A DNA stretch of 64,000 bases, taken from the NCBI GenBank assembly GCA_004764695.1, contig SMSO01000037.1:4338337-4402336 (forward strand). The letters are read 5' to 3'. The translations under genes and the position numbers were made by a program. The stretch comes from Schizochytrium sp. TIO01 (taxonomy: Eukaryota; Sar; Bigyra; Thraustochytrida; Thraustochytriidae). Under the pieces are notes generated by a model. That model searched no databases and was not told the DNA's origin. It saw nothing but the letters and a program-made list of their open reading frames with translations. Below, piece after piece: positions 62,456-64,000 of this stretch (positions within the stretch are counted from its first letter, which is position 1; each line of letters opens with the position of its first letter).

Positions 62456-64000
62456 ATGGATCGCATGAAGACGCTGCTGGAGTCCTACTATGGCGTAGGC
62501 TCCAGCAGAGATGAGGATCCAAGTCTTGCGACCAACCTGGACTCTGCCAGTTTTGACAAGGAAAGCTATGTTAAAGACCGCTTGGAGAAATCTAGTTTCG
62601 CAGAGCTTCTACGCATGGATGACTCCCTTGTGCACGAGGTCCGTACACTTGATGCTGACGTGCAGCTCCTGGTGTACGACAACTACTCTAAATTCATTGA
62701 TGCCACAGATACGATTCGCAGCATGAAGGACAAGATCAACGAAATCGAGACAGAGGTAGACGCTTTGGCTTCTCGTGTAGAAAATGTGCATAACAAAACC
62801 TTAGAGGTTAATGAGCGTATGCGGCCGAAACGGTCTCGCATCGAGAAGCTGGTGCGGCTGCAAAGTTTGATCCAGAAATTAAACTTTCTTTTCGAGCTAC
62901 CGCTTCGGCTCCGACAGTGCATAGAGATGGATGCAGCAAGCCAGGCAGTGCAATACTACCAACGTGCAGTTCCAATCCTGCAAAAACACGCTGAGGTTAC
63001 ATCCTTCGCAGCGATTCAAAAAGAATCTGAGGAAATTATTCTGCAGCTGCGCTCCCGTCTACGAGACAAAATCAACGAGCCGTCGCTTACATTTGACAGC
63101 TTTAACGAGAGTCTTTCATTGCTGATTGAGCTGTCTGAAGGCTCCAATTTTCTCCCTTCATCATCGTCTGAAACTTTGGACAAGGACTCGTTGCGGGACA
63201 TGTTTTTTGTATGGCATGAGAGACATTTTGACAATCAGATTAAACGAACGCTTGAACTTCAATCAAACCTTGGGCTGGAAGGTTTTGTAGCAGAAATCTG
63301 CTCTCGCGTCTTGGACGATTTGCGCTCAGTTTGCCAAATGTACAAACGGCTCTTCTGCTTGGGTGAGGATAACGAGGAGGAAGCTATTTTGCAACTCCGT
63401 GGATTTGCGAAACCTGTTCTGTCCCGTTTCTTGAACACAGTGCGGTCTCGCCTTGTCGCAGATGATGTAATGTATGGAGGCGCGTTAGAAGGCGACGCAG
63501 GTACCTTGGAAAATGATTCTAAGACGCTACAACGCTCTGGGAACACGAAGAAAGATGCAGGGCAGTTTAGCATTTTGTTAGGGGCGCTAGACGTGTTTGT
63601 CCGTCATATGCGAGAGTCAGACCTGAGTGGTGTTGTGCGACCTAGTTTTTTTCGCGATCGAGCCACGGAGGTTGCTGAGCACGTGATCCGTAACCAAGTA
63701 GTATTGGCGTTTGACCAGCTACATGCTAACGTAAATAGACGCCTTATCGCACTGTATGATGCTCATGTTCACAAGGAGAAAATGTTGCATGCATCTCCTA
63801 TGCTTCGTGCCAAGGAGCTGGCTGCCGAAATCGAATCTGATATCGCCCAGACGATGATGGACCTTGATGCGTTGCTGCGTGCTTGCTCTGATCTCCTGGC
63901 GGACATGTCGGCAATATTTGATAATTTGATTAAATTTCAATTGCGGTCTTGGGTACTTGGACTGGCGAATGCTATTGAGTGTGTTTGCGATCCATTTCAC
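62456..64000 (+). CDS. VPS51: Vps51 subunit of the GARP/EARP tethering complexes (5' part)
   Basis: Subunit shared by GARP (endosome to trans-Golgi) and EARP (endosome recycling) tethers. The ATG at 62456 opens a frame of 515 codons running off the window end. The N-terminus matches the family: MKTLLESYYGVGSSRDEDPS, LDSASFDKESYVKDRLEKSSFAELLR, VHEVRTLDADVQLLVYDNYSKFIDATDTIRSMK, the Vps51/COG-type coiled-coil entry. It is followed by IEKLVRLQSLIQKLNFLFELPLRLRQCIE and AVQYYQRAVPILQKHAEVTSFAAIQ. The later part (LLGALDVFVRHMRES, ATEVAEHVIRNQVVLAF) keeps the helical-rod pattern. Human VPS51 is about 780 aa, so roughly a third is missing here. No frameshift is seen in the part present. Confidence 0.93.
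   Translation, partial: MDRMKTLLESYYGVGSSRDEDPSLATNLDSASFDKESYVKDRLEKSSFAELLRMDDSLVHEVRTLDADVQLLVYDNYSKFIDATDTIRSMKDKINEIETEVDALASRVENVHNKTLEVNERMRPKRSRIEKLVRLQSLIQKLNFLFELPLRLRQCIEMDAASQAVQYYQRAVPILQKHAEVTSFAAIQKESEEIILQLRSRLRDKINEPSLTFDSFNESLSLLIELSEGSNFLPSSSSETLDKDSLRDMFFVWHERHFDNQIKRTLELQSNLGLEGFVAEICSRVLDDLRSVCQMYKRLFCLGEDNEEEAILQLRGFAKPVLSRFLNTVRSRLVADDVMYGGALEGDAGTLENDSKTLQRSGNTKKDAGQFSILLGALDVFVRHMRESDLSGVVRPSFFRDRATEVAEHVIRNQVVLAFDQLHANVNRRLIALYDAHVHKEKMLHASPMLRAKELAAEIESDIAQTMMDLDALLRACSDLLADMSAIFDNLIKFQLRSWVLGLANAIECVCDPFH

Noticed and set aside
1-64000. tRNA, rRNA, snRNA genes or transposase/reverse-transcriptase genes
   Set aside because: Reading both strands gave no cloverleaf with convincing A/B boxes, no U-snRNA or rRNA core sequences, and no RT or transposase motif. 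A covariance-model search would be needed to exclude divergent RNAs.

Overview
The window looks like nuclear DNA from a free-living, flagellated heterotrophic protist. The best guess is a stramenopile, perhaps a thraustochytrid/labyrinthulomycete. Reasons: nearly all large genes are intronless and eukaryotic (AP-2 alpha, Vps51, Pcf11, CDK8, NADPH oxidase); a ciliary dynein-assembly factor (DNAAF11) is present; and one surface protein has the AP(S/T)-rich stalk and PSI-like cysteine module often seen in heterokonts. The taxon is inferred from content, not demonstrated. No rRNA, tRNA, CRISPR array or transposon gene was recognised.

Layout. 0.7-10 kb is gene-dense: DNAAF11 (-), a large membrane receptor-like protein (+), an organellar RsmH/METTL15 methyltransferase (-), an Aha1_N-like/LRR protein (+) and an AK3-like adenylate kinase (-). 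A 4-kb gene-free gap with a trinucleotide array follows. 14-22 kb holds Pcf11 (+), an unrecognised multi-pass membrane protein (+), a disrupted CDK8-family kinase (-) and a membrane-anchored RidA protein (-). 24-38 kb holds a WW-SH3-NADPH oxidase (-), AP-2 alpha (-), a PhyH-family dioxygenase with a TATA box (+), and a giant F-box/LRR/ARM/SPRY protein (-). 38.3-50.0 kb is an 11.7-kb gene-free, AT-rich, microsatellite-rich block. 50-64 kb holds a tail-anchored coiled-coil protein (-), a small basic ORF (+), a multi-pass membrane cyclic-nucleotide phosphodiesterase (+), an acidic unknown (-) and the 5' part of VPS51 (+), which runs off the end.

These are independent eukaryotic transcription units with no operon logic. 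Themes are membrane traffic (AP-2, GARP/EARP Vps51, tail-anchored coiled coil), signalling (NOX, PDE, CDK8), RNA processing (Pcf11, RsmH) and cilium assembly (DNAAF11; possibly the Aha1-like protein).

Two things deserve attention. First, several proteins have unusual domain fusions: WW-SH3-NOX, Aha1_N-LRR, F-box-LRR-ARM-SPRY, and multi-TM-PDE. Second, three otherwise conserved genes (PDE, ARM/SPRY, CDK8) are each broken by one single-base shift in or next to a homopolymer. That pattern suggests consensus errors in the assembly, although the CDK8 gene also carries an in-frame TGA and an irreconcilable intron phase.
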